Positions 20,343 through 32,539 of a stretch of 64,000 nucleotides of DNA are shown one piece after another. Source of the DNA: Sternotherus odoratus (taxonomy: Eukaryota; Chordata; Testudines; Kinosternidae); NCBI GenBank assembly GCA_032164245.1, contig JAVMKO010000022.1, positions 14,259,845-14,323,844 of the forward strand. The letters run 5' to 3'. Within the stretch, counting starts at the first letter, position 1. Every line of letters begins with the position of its first letter. Both the position numbers and the translations under genes were made by a program. A model generated the notes under the pieces. The model saw nothing but the letters and a program-made list of their open reading frames with translations, was not told the origin of the DNA and made no database searches.

Positions 20343-22540
20343 TAAAATTCATCAATTTAAAGTTTTATTGGGGATAATTACAAGGGGTAAGGGAGCAGTG
20401 TTTTAATTAAAACACGATTAAAATACCTACTCGCTATGTTTATAAACAAAGATACAGCATTTAGTAAGAATTGATACTTACAAATTTACAATTACAAACC
20501 AACGGATAACGACCGGCAAACATAGAAGCTCTGGTTGAAACACGGGAGCAGAGAGACTTCGGGGTGATCAAGCTCAGATCCGGGGGTACAGGACACACAG
20601 GATTAGTTTTCCCCTCTCTGCCTGCATATTGCAGGACAGGCCAATAAGTACCAACTATGATATCACAGTAATGTCCGGGGGGGGCGGGGGGGGGGAAGAC
20701 ACCTTCTTTGTGTCCGGTTCTGATTGGCACGAGTAAGGTTTATACCAAGTAAGGGGAGCAGGTGCCTAAAAGTCTGGTTTCCCCTTACGGTGAGGGTCTT
20801 GCACATTCTTTCCGAATGCACGCAAAAGTGAATGACAAATGGAGAGGCCAGGGCAAAACTGGTAAGGACAAGGTTTCTTTAGGATGCAGACAGGACCTGA
20901 TCTGAACATGCCCCCGTGCCTTGGCTGAAAACCTCAACCTCCGAGTCCCACTCCTCATTCCCACCTACCAAGGGATGCGCTTCGGGGTGGAAGCGATGTA
21001 GGCCTAGGCCACAATCCTGCGAATGCAGGTACATCCGAGACAGAGAAGAACAAGCCCAACGAGAAGGGACACAGACAGGGATTGGAAATAGGGTTTGTAG
21101 GGCGCAAGGCCAAGCCAATCGAGCCCTGACCAGCACCTGAAGGACTCTCGTAACACTCAGACATCAGAGCTTAACGTTTGCAGGTCTAACAATTGAGGAC
21201 AAATTAGGAGAAATAGAAGGCAAAGTAACAGAGCATTTATCAGCAAATTTGGAAATACTTCAGAAAATTTAGTACAAACCGAGGATGACTAACAAATATT
21301 GAATCATTAATCTATTTTGAATACTATACTGAACAAAGGAATCTAACTGCTGATTAATTAAGGAGAGGCCTTGGCCATAGTATTAGCAAGCATTTCAATT
21401 GCAAGGGATTGAAACAGCACTTGATCACATAACATCATATAACCAACAGGGTTAAAGTTAATAACAGCAGAGGAGAGGGAGGAAGCTGCTGTTTGCAAAT
21501 GAATCCAAAAAGAGTGGGTACTACCCTGTTTCCCCGAAAGTAAGACATCCCCCGAAAAGAAGACGTACGTCCAGTTTTGCCTCTCACTGTAATGTAATGT
21601 AATTTTGGGAGCAAAAATTAATATAAGACACTGTCTTATTTTCGGGGAAACACGGTATGATGGTGTCAGTAGCTATACGGCAAGGTATAAATACCTCCGC
21701 CCTGTAGATACAAGGTGCCAATGGTGCATATGCCCCGGGGATTGGGAGGAAGCACAGCAAATGCAACATTACCACAAATTAAAAAATGACCGGGTCTTAA
21801 GGAAGAAAATGTGGTATGGCTCCACCCATCATTGGTAACAATCAAAGGGGGATGCACCATTTATACATACAGTCTCAGCATGATGTATATGCTGGGTCTG
21901 AAACAGATACGTTTGTGTTAAGGAGGTATAAAAGGTTCCATAAAAAATATTAGAACAATTAATGGGAGGGGGGATGGGTAAAATTAAAAGTGGGTTTACT
22001 TAGGGAGGTATTCGCATAAGAGAAACTTCTCATAGAACAATTAGAATAAGAACCAACCCAAGTGGGGGCTGGGGTTAAACTATTACCAACAAAACCCAAC
22101 AATGAGATGCTGGACCCCTAATATTTTCAACTAAAGGAAAGCTATAATCGCTTCGACCTGAAGCATTAAGAACCAGAAACATAGAACAATTATTCCTAAT
22201 GCTAGAAGTGGCCCGCTGCACATAGGGGGAAGAACAATTTACACTAGAAATATTAAATGAAGAAAAATGATGAACTATCAGTACAAATTGAAAGGGTGGT
22301 GGATATTTAGTTGAGAATTGAGTGGCGCAAACAAGAATCTTCTGGACTCGGCGCTGACAGGGACTGGTTTCTGCTGACCTCCTGCACCCAGTAGGCCGTG
22401 AACCAGGTTCGTAGTCCACCTTCTCCCAAGGGCTCCGTGGGTAAAGATGTTTTGAGGGAGAGCAGCATAACCTGTAAAACAGAACAATACGAGCCCTACT
22501 TAGGGGCATTAGTTTGTTTGTTAACAACTACATATGCTAA
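20343..22540 (-). mobile_element. Endogenous retrovirus remnant with env-like fragments
   Basis: On the minus strand, broken frames at 22527-22075 and 21860-21584 read as a cysteine- and N-glycosylation-rich ectodomain. The second carries a CG-x-A-x-x-LPPN-x-x-G-x-C-x-IGTL pattern of the kind found near the end of the surface subunit of retroviral envelope proteins. The frames are not continuous: they contain stops and are split by a MITE at 21524-21655. No intact gag or pol was recognised, and the rest of the interval is unassigned. It is a decayed copy with no coding capacity visible. Identification as env rests on residue pattern only and is moderate. Confidence 0.45.
21524..21655. mobile_element. 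Tc1/mariner-type MITE inside the retroviral remnant
   Basis: The 132-base element is bounded by inverted termini: CCCTGTTTCCCCGAAAGTAA on the left and the complement of TTATTTTCGGGGAAACACGG on the right. It is flanked by a TA duplication at 21522-21523 and 21656-21657. It is internal-coding-free and too short to encode a transposase. The TA target fits Tc1/mariner elements. Confidence 0.8.
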
Positions 22541-22559
22541 GCCAATTATGAAGAACTAG

Positions 22560-22750
22560 GGGGTCCTTAGACAATCTTCGGGAGAATGTATGTTACTGGC
22601 ACTCTTCTGTAGAGCATCTGATGTTAGACACGCTCCTGAAAAGTGTCTGACGTTAGACAGGAGAGTTAACGATAGAAGGTCTGTTACAGACACTCTCCTG
22701 GAGAGGGTCTAACGTTAGACACTCCCAAGCTTACGTCAGACACTCTTCAG
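22560..22750. repeat. Hairpin-module cluster (TTAGAC family)
   Basis: Several short inverted repeats occur close together. One is GACACTCTCCTGGAGAGGGTC (about 22689-22709), whose 10-base arms pair with one mismatch. Another is the perfect 14-base palindrome GTCTAACGTTAGAC (22707-22720). Others are variants around TCTGATGTTAGACAC and GTCTGACGTTAGAC. The cluster opens with GGGGGTCCTTAGAC, which nearly matches the type B core of the large satellite. It looks like a small relative of the larger hairpin arrays. Confidence 0.6.
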
Positions 22751-24320
22751 AAGTCAGCAACTTCTCTCCACTTCCCAGGGAGACGTGAGAGGATTAATTA
22801 CACTAAAACCAGGCAGAGACGCCACATCCCCAGTACAGCAATCAGCAGAGCCGAGTGAAGCCGAGGGCAGGTTAACAAAGGGCTCCCCGCACCGCTACCT
22901 CGGGTCCCATCCTGCCCCACCCAGCCACCCTGCAGGCAGGGAGATGGGGTCGTAGGCCGGAAGAACGGCTCCGGGTAGCGCCGTGGCTTGTCTCTCACTA
23001 CCACAAGCAGGGCCAAGACAATACATTGCCCCAGCGGGTCTCTGGCAGCGGGACCACATACACCATCGGGCCCAGCCCGCGGACCGGCCCACTGCCATCG
23101 GGACCCCCGGCCCAGGCTGTCCAGGGCCGCTCGCTGCCTCCTGCTCTGCACCCCGCACAGGCAGCATCAGGAGCCCCTGGGTGCTGGGCCAGCAGCGCGG
23201 AGCCCAGACCATGGCGGGGCCACCAGCGGAGTCTCAGGGATGCGACCACTCACTCCAGCTCTGCCAGCCCCTTCCACGGGGCCAGAGCTTGAAGGGGCGC
23301 GGCCAGGAGAGGACAGGGCAGGGCCTGAGAAATGGGGGTGGGGCTGGTGTCACTGCTTTGCACCCAGGCACTGCCCAGGGAGCAAGTGCTGGGGTCGGGG
23401 AGAAGCAGCTCATCTGCGAGGCCATTCCCCAGTTCCACCCTCTTGATGATCTACTTCTGCCACCATGCCGGCAGGAAACTAGACCGCTGAGAATGGCAAG
23501 TTCAAGGAATTATTGGCATTACATGACAAGCAGGGCCCCGCTTTGGCCAGGTGAGGTTTATACTATTACCGAAATATCCACGAGGCAGCATCGGAGAGAA
23601 GAGCTGAACTGCAGGATTGGGTGGAGACAGGTCATGACTGGCGAAGTAGATCTGAGAGTCATCAGGATAAAGATGGTCGGCAACACCAACCATGTCACCA
23701 GATGAGATCATTTAGCTGAGAGATGCAGAGAGAAATGGGTCAAAGTCAGAGTACAGTGGGAATCCCATGGAAATCAGAGAAGGACCCGCTCCCCCCATAT
23801 ACATACTGTAGGAGATCCGCTCTTCCCCGTCACAACTGGCAGGAGACTCTTTCGTGGCTCCCAACCGTGCTCTATATTTATACAGTGCAAACCCCACCAC
23901 CGATATACAGCTTCACAGGTTTCAGGACAGCTCAGGCCCAGCCCTCACTTGGCTGGCCTCAGGAATGGTTAGCTCAGCTGCCTTCCTCAGCTCTATACAC
24001 TTCCCTGGACCTTCTCTCTCTCTCTCCCCACACTACCAGCTCCTCTGCCACAGCCCCACCCTGGGCTTCCTCCCCGGCAGGCTTTTATCCTCTGGAGAGG
24101 CTGCCAGGTGCAGCACTTAACCCTCAGCCCTCTGCAGCCCAGGTGGCTGATTAGCCTTCCCTGCAAGGGGAGGCTTTCAGAGGTTTTTTCCCTCTTAAAG
24201 GGCCAGCAGGGCTGGCTCAGGCCCTCCTGGCCAGCACCCTGCCACAATACACACACAAAAAATAGTGAAGAGAAAGGTGGGAAAATCATCAACCACCACC
24301 AAGGGAGAACACAGTTTGAA
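22751..24320. other. GC-rich sequence without supported genes
   Basis: Long overlapping open frames on both strands (for example 22983-23705 +) are expected from the GC-rich composition at 22.9-23.5 kb. They lack start context, splice sites or recognisable domains. A CT microsatellite-like tract lies near 24010-24030. Confidence 0.4.
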
Positions 24321-24507
24321 AACAAAACAGAGCTTGAAATCCTAGCAGACTGCACTTTGCACATGGCAGATCTACTCGGTACCACGGTCAGACAGCTTTG
24401 CTTTAAGCTTCATGAATGCAAACCTCACATTTGAAGAGATTAAAGGTAGGGCTGCTTTTAACAACAACAACAAGGTTATTAGCAACTGGTTTTACAGCTG
24501 ATCCGAT
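24321..24507 (+). repeat. Diverged duplicate segment, copy 1
   Basis: It aligns by eye with 29271-29496: shared islands include GCAGACTGC, TTGCAC, CAGACAGCT, GCTT..AATGC.AACC and ATTAGCAA.TGG..TTTA ending CAGC.GATCC. A short frame in both copies reads as related peptides, but too little is conserved to call a gene. The copy is cut exactly at its right end by insertion of the LTR that follows. Confidence 0.6.
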
Positions 24508-26289
24508 TGTGACGGGTTGAGATCACAGAAAACCCCTTAGGAGCTGCCACCCGATGTGCCAAGGCTACTCCTGCCTCAGTTTTCCTGCCCAAACAGCTTA
24601 GGACCTCAGTACCCTGCCAGGTCTGAGCCACGTCCCCTAACAGCTGTGGGCCTTCCTGGAAACAGGCAGGAGGTATCCTTACCTCTGGCACTCAGATGCT
24701 CAACTCCCAATGGGGCCAAGCCCGGAATAAAATTTGTTTTGCCCTGTATAAAGCGTATACAGGGCAAACTCAGATTATTTGCCCTCTATAACAATGAGAG
24801 AGAGATATGTCAGGCAAACTCAGTTTCCCTTGCTCATTTTCACCATTTACTCTTCCTAACCAGCCATCACACAGGTAACTCCCCATGGTTGTAAAATCAT
24901 TAGCTTGAGCTTTTACAGAGGCTCAGTGAAATGTTGCTTTGACACCAAGCTGTTATTGTAGTGCTATCAGTCTCTGGAATGTAACCTTGACTATAAAACT
25001 GCAAAGTCTGTAAGCCCTCGCTGGACTTGGCTAGTGAGCTGTTATCCCTAGATTGCATTGTATTCAGGTTGCTACTCTTATACAGGAGAATAGACTATGT
25101 ATTCATAGACTGTTAGAATAATGTCATTGTTATCAAGGTCGGAAGACCAGCTGAATCAAGAGGGCAATGACCTATGATTGATGTAATGGCCTACTGACGC
25201 GCATGCTTCAAGTACTTACCTACCTCGCTCCACCCATACCCCCTCCCCTTCGTAATATACTCTAAAGTTTGCTTGGTACCCATAATAAACGCAGCTGTTA
25301 CCCCCCCTTCCTTGACCGAGAGGAGGGTGACTCAGTTTCCCCTTTGATCAAAGTTGGGTTGTGTGTTTCTTCAATGGTCTCGGACTGCTTCTGAGCTTCT
25401 TGCCTCAACTCCGCTACTTCCACCCGGGGTTCAAGGTAAGGGGAGAGACGTGCCATTAATTTTCCCCTGACAGATATGCACAGCTGTTTGCCCCCCCAGG
25501 TACCAACACGTACTCCAGGTTAATTAATAAGTAAAAAGTGATTTTAATTAAGATAGGAAATAGGATTTAAGTGGTTCCAAGTAGTAACAGACAGAATAAA
25601 GTGAATTACCAAACAAAATAAACAGAACACGCAAATCTAACACTATTACAGCAAAAAGCCTCACCCTCCATGAATTCCTTCTTTCAGGCTAAACTCCCTG
25701 TTAGCCTGGGTCCAGCGATCACTCGCACCCCCCCTGCAGTCACAGTCCTCTGGTCCAGTTTCTTCCAGGAATCCTTGGGAGATGGAGGGCTGTTGCTTGA
25801 GCCAGCTGAGAACAAAATGGAGAGGTCTCTCCCAGGTTTATATAGGCTTCCTCCTCTCTAGGTGGAGAGCCCCTCCTCCTTCCTATGCAGAGTCCACATG
25901 GCCTCTCAGAGCACATGGCTCAGTTGCAGGCCCGAACCAGACTCCCCTCGCCACCAGCCAGGCTGCATTCCTCAGAAGCTCGGGTGTGGACGGGCGTCTA
26001 CAAAGTTCATTGTTTGCTTGATTGGTTCTCAGTTGGGCTTAACTGAGAATAGTTTTTCTCAGAGAGCTGTTCAGCTGCTTTCCAAAGTCCACATACAACC
26101 AACCAAGCACGTAGTCAATATTCATAACTCTGACTACAACACAGACACATACATACAAATAGGATGAACAGATCCAGTGGATCATTAGCTTCAGAGATAG
26201 AACTTTTCAGCAAAACCATATTCCCGTGACATCATACACCTATTCACAGGCACACACCCCCATAAAGCCTTGTGGGGTACATCGTCACA
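24508..26289 (+). mobile_element. Solo LTR with perfect 5-bp target duplication, split by a second LTR
   Basis: It begins TGTGACGGGTTGAGATCAC and ends GTACATCGTCACA, with the perfect duplication CCGAT on both sides (24503-24507 and 26290-26294). Without the nested element it is about 1.1 kb. A TATAAAGC..TATAC motif occurs near 24746-24760. No internal retroviral genes remain, so it formed by LTR-LTR recombination. The class is uncertain, but the 5-bp duplication fits class II/III-type endogenous retroviruses or Gypsy-like elements. Confidence 0.85.
24808..25472 (+). mobile_element. Nested solo LTR with 4-bp target duplication
   Basis: It begins TGTCAGGCAAACTCAG and ends TTTTCCCCTGACA, flanked by the duplication GATA (24804-24807 and 25473-25476). 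Removing it restores an uninterrupted outer LTR. An AATAAA polyadenylation hexamer lies near 25283-25288. The 4-bp duplication suits a gammaretrovirus-like (ERV1-type) element. It is younger than the outer LTR. Confidence 0.87.
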
Positions 26290-26760
26290 CCGATAACAAG
26301 AGATTACACGTAATTACATTAAACACAACGATACCATGGAATGAATCAAAATAACCGAAGAGCACCACTGTTCCTCTATTCCCTCTTCTCCGGAGCTACA
26401 ATTGGAGAACAAAGGCTCCAATCCAGAGGAGCAAGCGCGCTACCTAAAGTGAGCAAGCTATATTACCTACCTCTACTTTTAGGGGTGTGAGCACAGGCCC
26501 TGCAGCTTCCTAATATTTTTGGACCGGAAACCAACGTCCAGTTTGCATGGTCATCGCAGAGGATGATACAGTCCCAGCCTAGGAGGTGAGATTGTGGGTT
26601 TCCACAGGTTTTTTGTGCACTCCCAGCAAGGCTCAGCCCACGAGAGCTCTGAACAGATCTAAAACCAACCTCATTTTCTAACAACGTATATTCCTCTTCA
26701 CCTTCACATCCTGCGGGATCCCAAAACACCAAGGTGCCCTAAAGCTCCCGCAGGCTAGTG
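26290..26760. other. Unique sequence without supported genes
   Basis: I see no coding exon or recognisable repeat apart from the LTR target duplication at the left edge. Confidence 0.4.
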
Positions 26761-26789
26761 GGTCAAGCCCATCAGCCCTACTACAGAAT

Positions 26790-27330
26790 AGGAGAAGGTG
26801 GCTGTTACCCGAAATTGGGCCAGCGAGTAAGCTGAAGGGGGATTAATGACCCACCAGAGTTTCACAGAAAGCAGCACGTTTATTACACTGATATCAGTTC
26901 CAAAGATGGGGGGGGGGGGGAGAAGAGGAGGGGGGAGTCGGGTCACACTCGCATCCACATACTCACCTCCCAGGACAGGCACAGCACTGGAGATGTCAGG
27001 ATCCTTCAAGGTGAGTGTCCCACGGTGCAGCGATGGACGGGGCGATGAAGGTCAGTCTTCCCAAGGGACGATGGAATGCAACGCAGCCAACCCCTGGCCA
27101 GGCAGTCGGGGCGAAGAGCCTTTACAGGAGAGAAGCTCGTGAGTGTCCGAGCACATGGCCCTAGAGATGACTCGGCTGCGTCTGGTTGGTCACACTCCAC
27201 CTCGGAGACTGTCCAGGCAGTGTCCATGCTTTGGGTGGGTGAGCGCTGCCTGATTGAGAGTCCCAGACACCTCGTCTACCTTGGAGCTCTTCTCATCATC
27301 TCGCTGTTTAAGCAGCTCATTCATCCCACT
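26790..27330 (-). mobile_element. Possible LTR-like fragment
   Basis: On the minus strand an AATAAA hexamer (complement of 26879-26884) is followed by a G/C-poor leader of LTR style. The region is moderately GC-rich and contains a long G-run near 26908-26920. Ends and target duplications could not be fixed, so this is tentative. Confidence 0.25.
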
Positions 27331-27332
27331 AG

Positions 27333-28118
27333 AGCAGGGGGGGGGGCAAACTTTTTGACCAGGGGGCCACATTGGGGGTCCTGGTTGTTGCCCTCAGGAT
27401 CCTCAAGCCATCCAACCTGCCCCCCCCCACACTAACTGCTGCCCCAGAACCCCATCTGCTATCTAAGCCCCCCCCCCGTTCTTTGTTCCCTGAGTGTCCC
27501 CTCCCCAGGACCCCACCCTGCGTCTAAGCTTGCTTTCTTCCGACTCCCCCACCACCTAAGCTCATGCTTACCTTATTCAGCCGGGTGCTCCTTGACCCTA
27601 CCTGCCTGGGAGCCCAGGCCCTGCAGCTCCCGCGCTCCACCCATCCCGGAGATTAACCTTGTGTGGGCCTGGCACCAGACATATTTGTGAGCTCCCTCGA
27701 GGTAATGGAGCATGGCCCGGTGAGGTCACCCCTGGGAGCATGGGAGCAAGGGGGCCAGGCAATGGTGCCCAGCATGGCAGGGGCAGCCCTGCTCCGCCCC
27801 ACGTGAGGGAATTATTTACAAACTGGAAGCTGCCAGACCCCACAGCCCCGCCCAACACCCCCTGACTCCCTATGGCCAGAGGGTCCAGCACCCCTTCAGA
27901 CCCACCCACAAATGCACAGTGCTGTGCGCACCCCCCCCCTCCCCTCCCACAGCCCCAACAGCTCAGCACCCCACACAGAGGCCTCACTCCCTAGTGCCCC
28001 AGCACCCCCCATGCTCCCCACAGCCCCTTCCCCAAGCCCTGATTCCTGGCCGCACTTATCCACTCAGCTGGGGGCAGCAACCCAGCCAGGGCTGGTCCCA
28101 GGGCCAGGAATTGCTCCG
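27333..28118. other. C-rich stretch, partly repeat-derived
   Basis: The opening CAGGGGGGGGGGGCAAACTTTTTGACC resembles the terminal inverted repeat of hAT-type elements with an expanded G-run. The rest is a C-rich stretch with many CCCC runs and no supported coding sequence. Confidence 0.3.
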
Positions 28119-28909
28119 TGTGACAAAGTGGGAGTACTGTGTGTGTGTGCCTCGGTTTCCCCTATGCATTTCTTGGGCCTCTATGTGGGGGGGGAGGGGA
28201 ATGTGTGGATGATGCAGAGCAGAGCCACTGCAGGTATTCAAAGGTGAAGCTGTAACCTGACCCCAGGTGGGGGAGGGAGGTCAGCTGAACCTGTTGAAGG
28301 GAGGTCAGGTGATACCTGAAGCCCGGGAAAGGAACAAAGGAGCAGGGAGTGGCTAGAGGGGGTTTGAGTCAGTCTGGGTCTGGGTCTAGCTGGGAGAGGG
28401 AGAGAAGCCAACTCGCTCTCTAGCCCCAAGATGGATCCAGCCGAGGGCTCACGCTCGCTGGCTGCATGGTCTGTGTTAGACCAGATGGAAGTCATCGAAT
28501 AAACCTGGGGAAGAAGCAGGGGCCCAGAATCTGGGTCGCACCTCCTGGCATCCCCTAGAAAGGCCTGACTGAGGGACCCTGTTGAGACTGAGAAGCTGTG
28601 AGTTGGATGGTTCCTGACATGTCAAATAAACCGTCTATTCTGCTGGCTGGCTGAGAGTCACGTCTGACTGTGGATTTGGGGTGCAGAACCCATGGGCTCC
28701 CCCAGGACCCCGCCCAGGCGGGCTTGCTGGGGGAAGCACACGGAGGGGCAGAAGGTGCTGAATGCTCCGAGGTCAGACCCAGGAAGGTGGAAGTGGGGAC
28801 CCCTGAAGCTCCTGGCCTGGGAAACAGGCTGTGTACGGAGAAGGGGCCCTTCACCCGGTCTGGTTTCCTAGGGAGCGGTTCCAGACCATCGCCCGGGCGC
28901 TCCGTGACA
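28119..28909 (+). mobile_element. Solo LTR, family X, copy 1 (with internal duplication)
   Basis: It begins TGTGACAAAGTGGGAGTACTG and ends GCGCTCCGTGACA. Flanks are CTCCG (28114-28118) and CTCGG (28910-28914), a 5-bp duplication with one difference. Two further copies occur at 46475-47165 (+) and 55872-56500 (-). This copy is about 100 bases longer: two AATAAACC-type sites (about 28498 and 28626) bracket extra sequence absent from the other copies, so it either carries a different R/U5 junction or arose by recombination between subfamilies. Confidence 0.85.
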
Positions 28910-29270
28910 CTCGGGAGTGATGCCATCAGCCAGGCCCAGCCCAAGCTCTCCACACTGCCTGTCCTCCCCCCCCCCCCCCCAGCTGAGACTGCCCAGAGCT
29001 GGAGGTGCACTGGGGGGTCCATCCAGGGGGCTGAGAGGAGCAGGGGATGTAGCCCAGGGGGAGGAAAGGAGCCCTGACCAGCCAGCCAGCAGGCCGAGAA
29101 TAGCAAGTATTGGGGGCGTCTGGGGGCCCAGTGCGAGCAGAGCAGGGGGCCGGCTCCAAGGAGCCGCTGTAAACCCGTCGCTGGTTTTCCCAACAGACTG
29201 CCCGGGGGAGGACACTGCGCTAACCGCAGCATGTCTCAGAGGCCCGAAAATTTGGCCACAAAGAGGCGGC

Positions 29271-29496
29271 TGAAAACAAACCAGAGTTTGACTTGCTGGC
29301 AGACTGCGGCTTGCACCTGGCTCTCAACTCTGTCAGTAGTATAAGGGCCCTACCATCAATCAAACCCCCCTGCTCAGACAGCTGTTGCTTTGCGCTTCCC
29401 CAATGCGAACCCCACACGGAGGAGTGGAAACCGGAGGCTTTTCTCTGAAAAAACCCGGATCCTCATGATTAGCAATTGGGTTTAACAGCCGATCCT
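29271..29496 (+). repeat. Diverged duplicate segment, copy 2
   Basis: This is the partner of 24321-24507, in the same orientation. It retains uninterrupted sequence across the point (CGATCC) where copy 1 received an LTR, which confirms the ancestral site. It leads straight into a CpG-rich block. Confidence 0.6.
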
Positions 29497-29890
29497 AGGA
29501 GGAGGGCGAGTCTCACCTGGCTGGGGCAGGGGCGCAGGGAGCTGGCCCGGCCGCTGCTCGCAGACTCTGGGCGGCTCCGCTTCTCTTCCCCGTGAGTCAA
29601 ACCGCCCCAGACGCCCATCAGGACCTGCCAGGTGCCGCCGCCAGCCCGGCCCAACCCGGGGTGAATCCGGTTCCGCTCCCGGCGGGGAGAACGTGGCCGA
29701 CCTGCCGCTGGAGCGAGCGAACAAACCAGCGTCCCCGCCGCGCTTCCCAGCCAACCCGGGAACCGGAGCGATGCCCGGACAAACCAGCGCGGGGCAGCGG
29801 CGCCTCTGGAGGGAAGAAAGACCCAGATCCCCGCGCAGGGCTGCAAGTCTCCAGCTGGACCCGGGGGGAGGGTCACAAAATTACCGCATC
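29497..29890. promoter_or_regulatory. CpG island
   Basis: This block has dense CG dinucleotides and very high GC, without satellite structure. It could be a promoter or first-exon region, possibly for a minus-strand unit. No TATA or CCAAT arrangement or coding exon was recognised. Its neighbour segment is duplicated at 24.3 kb, but the island itself is not. Confidence 0.45.
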
Positions 29891-31060
29891 TCCTGACCTG
29901 TGACGAGCAAGACACCGATCAATCGAAGCAGAATCCGAGGGGAGAAGATTTGGCCTCGTGACATTTGCAAATGAGAATTTCTGAACAGGTCTCTTGGGAC
30001 CCAATGCAGGGCAGCCCCCGATGCCATCGACAGCCTGGGGCACCGTCTGTTCACCTAGGGGTATGTCATGGCTGGCACCAGGTCAATGAGAGTGAGTCTT
30101 GGCATCATGGGCCCTGGGTATGAAAGATACAGGAGCCAGACACGTCATTGCACAATCCCGTTTGTGAGCGGAGATGCTGGATGCGCTGTCTTGTTACTTA
30201 CCACGAGGCTCTCGACCTTTTTCTTCCGCCCCACAGGCTATACAAGCTCCAGGCCCCACATCTTCCACAACAGCTTTTCTGCATATCAAAGACAGGTTGA
30301 CATTAAGGGGAAGCAAATGGGGGGGGGGAAGCAAATGGGGGGGGGGAGAATCCCAAAGCTCCGCCCCCCCCCCAGCTAAATTGTTCAGGCTTCAGCCACA
30401 GGTGGAGGGCTTGAGGCCCCAGGCTTCAGCCCACATGGCCTGGGGGCTGGTCCTGCTTGGGGGATTCAGGGACAGGGGTTCGGATGCAGGAGGGGTTCCA
30501 GGTGGAGCTCCAGGCAGCACTTACCTAAGATGGTCCCCGGGAAGCAGCGACAGGTCTCCAGCTCCTAGGTGTAGGTGCAGCCAGGAGGCTCTGCGCGCTG
30601 CCCCGGCCACAGGCGCTGCCCCCACAGGTCTCATTGGCTGGCGTTCCCAGGCTGGGGGAAAGGATCATTCTGGCTGCTTCCGGGAGTCACAGGGAGCCTG
30701 CCTTAGTCCTGCCACACCACCGACTGGACCTTTAACAGTGCTGACCGGAACCACCAGGGTCCATTTCCCGGCGGGCGCTCCAGTCAAAAACCAGATGCCT
30801 GGCAACACTAACCTGAGTACCTACCCAGGAGGCCAGGCGTGATTGCACTTGGGCATCTGGCCTGCTGGCACCACACCATGATGATGGAACTGGTAGTTTT
30901 AGCACAGTAGCTCAAGCTGGCTAGTTTCTGTGCTTCCAGCTGCCATGTAAAACATGCGCTTTAAGTCTAGGAATATATAGGATTTTTAAATTAAAGCTCA
31001 GATTCTTGTTTAAAACACTTGAGTCTAGGTGCCGGGGATTTAAAAAAAAAAACACTAAAT
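29891..31060. other. No supported gene
   Basis: The stretch has mixed composition, with two GCAAATGGGGGGGGG repeats near 30313-30348 and GC-rich DNA to 30840. Open frames here are composition-driven and lack domain features. Confidence 0.4.
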
Positions 31061-31066
31061 ATTGTG

Positions 31067-31116
31067 AGCACCTAAAAAAACAAACAAAAAAAACAAACAA
31101 AAAACAAAAAACAACC
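31067..31116. repeat. A-rich (CAAA)n-like tract
   Basis: AC/AAAC simple repeat of about 50 bases, probably the tail of a retroposed element or a microsatellite. Confidence 0.75.
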
Positions 31117-31869
31117 CTCAAGCGTTGCAACCGTGCCATGAAAGCTGTTGTACAACCCTTGTTAATAACCTTTGGAAACACTGACAATTTGTGATAAATG
31201 GCTTGAATGCCAGAATTGTTTACAGACCAGTCCAAAGGATTCCTGTTCTCATCTGAAATGGCTTCTCAATTAGGTTTCTCCATTAAAGAAAATATTTACC
31301 CTGTCACCTCACTCTGATTTCTTCCTGTTGGGGTGCTCACACCTGGCCCAGGGTTATGATTCAGGCTTTTCTTATTCTATCATTTTTACAACACTAAAAA
31401 TGTGGTAGGTAGTTGAGCCTATTAGAAAGTCACTGTCTCCACTCCTAGTTCATTCTAATTTTAGACATAATAAACACGATGTATCCATTATTGCCAGCTT
31501 TCACAATTTTGAGTATTATGATATTTGATATAGTGACACAGTCTATGGGAAAATTGCAGCTTTTATTACAGAGTTTTTTAAAAGTACATCTCTAGCCCAA
31601 ATTTTGTGGAGAAAATCTTGGAAACATGATGAAATGTACTCTAAAGGTTCAGAAACCAGAAGACAAAAAGAACCCAGAATATAGTATTTTAAAAAAGTTT
31701 AAATTATTTTTTTACGACCGACTCATGAATTTGTGAATCCTCAGTGTTGGCAACACTGTATATCAAGCAGGGGATAACAAAATGAGCAAAGGACACAGAC
31801 AACAGCATCAAGATCTCTTACTTTAGGCCCCTATTTAGATTAGGAAAAGTTATATTTTTAATTCTGTTT

Positions 31870-31998
31870 AACTACCATGCATCCGACGAAGTGGGTATTA
31901 GCCCACAAAACTTATGCTTCAATACTTTTGTTAGTCTAAGGTGCCACAGGACTGTCGCTTCTGCAAATCCAGACTAACACGGCTACCTCTGAAGATTA
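31870..31998 (+). repeat. Interspersed repeat fragment
   Basis: It contains GACGAAGTGGGTATTAGCCC, AAAACTTATGCTTCAATAC, GTTAGTCTAAGGTGCCAC and CAGACTAACACGGCTACC, a dispersed repeat tail common in reptile genomes as I recall. It is related to 8341-8440. Confidence 0.65.
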
Positions 31999-32539
31999 AA
32001 TGTGTTTTCAGGAGCACATATTATAATATTGATAATTATGCCATAGCACTACAGCATGTTTTGCACGAGATGCACGAGCATGCACTTACCCCAGATATGG
32101 CACTGGTCCCTGGCACATTGGAAAAAAAATGTTCCAGTCCACCACATCAGACAGTTTGAGAAGCACCGACCTAAACTGTGAATGGTACCAGCACTCTGCC
32201 CTCTTTGTGAGGATTACTATATTCTCTACTATGCAATGGCCCTGATGTAATTCTGGAGTATCAAAAACCTCACCGAAAGCCGGCCCACAGCTCCCTCGGC
32301 AAGAACAGGAACAGCATGGGGCAGGGACCCATCCACCACCCAGGTAACCCGGCCACAACCGGACACACCACCCAACCCTGACTCCCGCACACCCCCATAC
32401 TCCCGGCCCTCACTGCTGCACTATCCACACCCCAACCTCCTGTCCTGAATGCTTCCCCCCCACACACACCCCCAACTCCTGAGCACCTTCCCCCAAGGGG
32501 ATTTGCAATACAACAGTATGTGTAAGAAATGGAAGTTAC

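Noticed and set aside
22983..23705. 240-codon + strand frame
   Set aside because: GC-rich stretch with three other long frames overlapping it; no domain, no splice support.
28555..29232. 225-codon minus-strand frame
   Set aside because: Lies mostly within the solo LTR and its GC-rich flank; the same type of frame appears in the other LTR copies by shared sequence.
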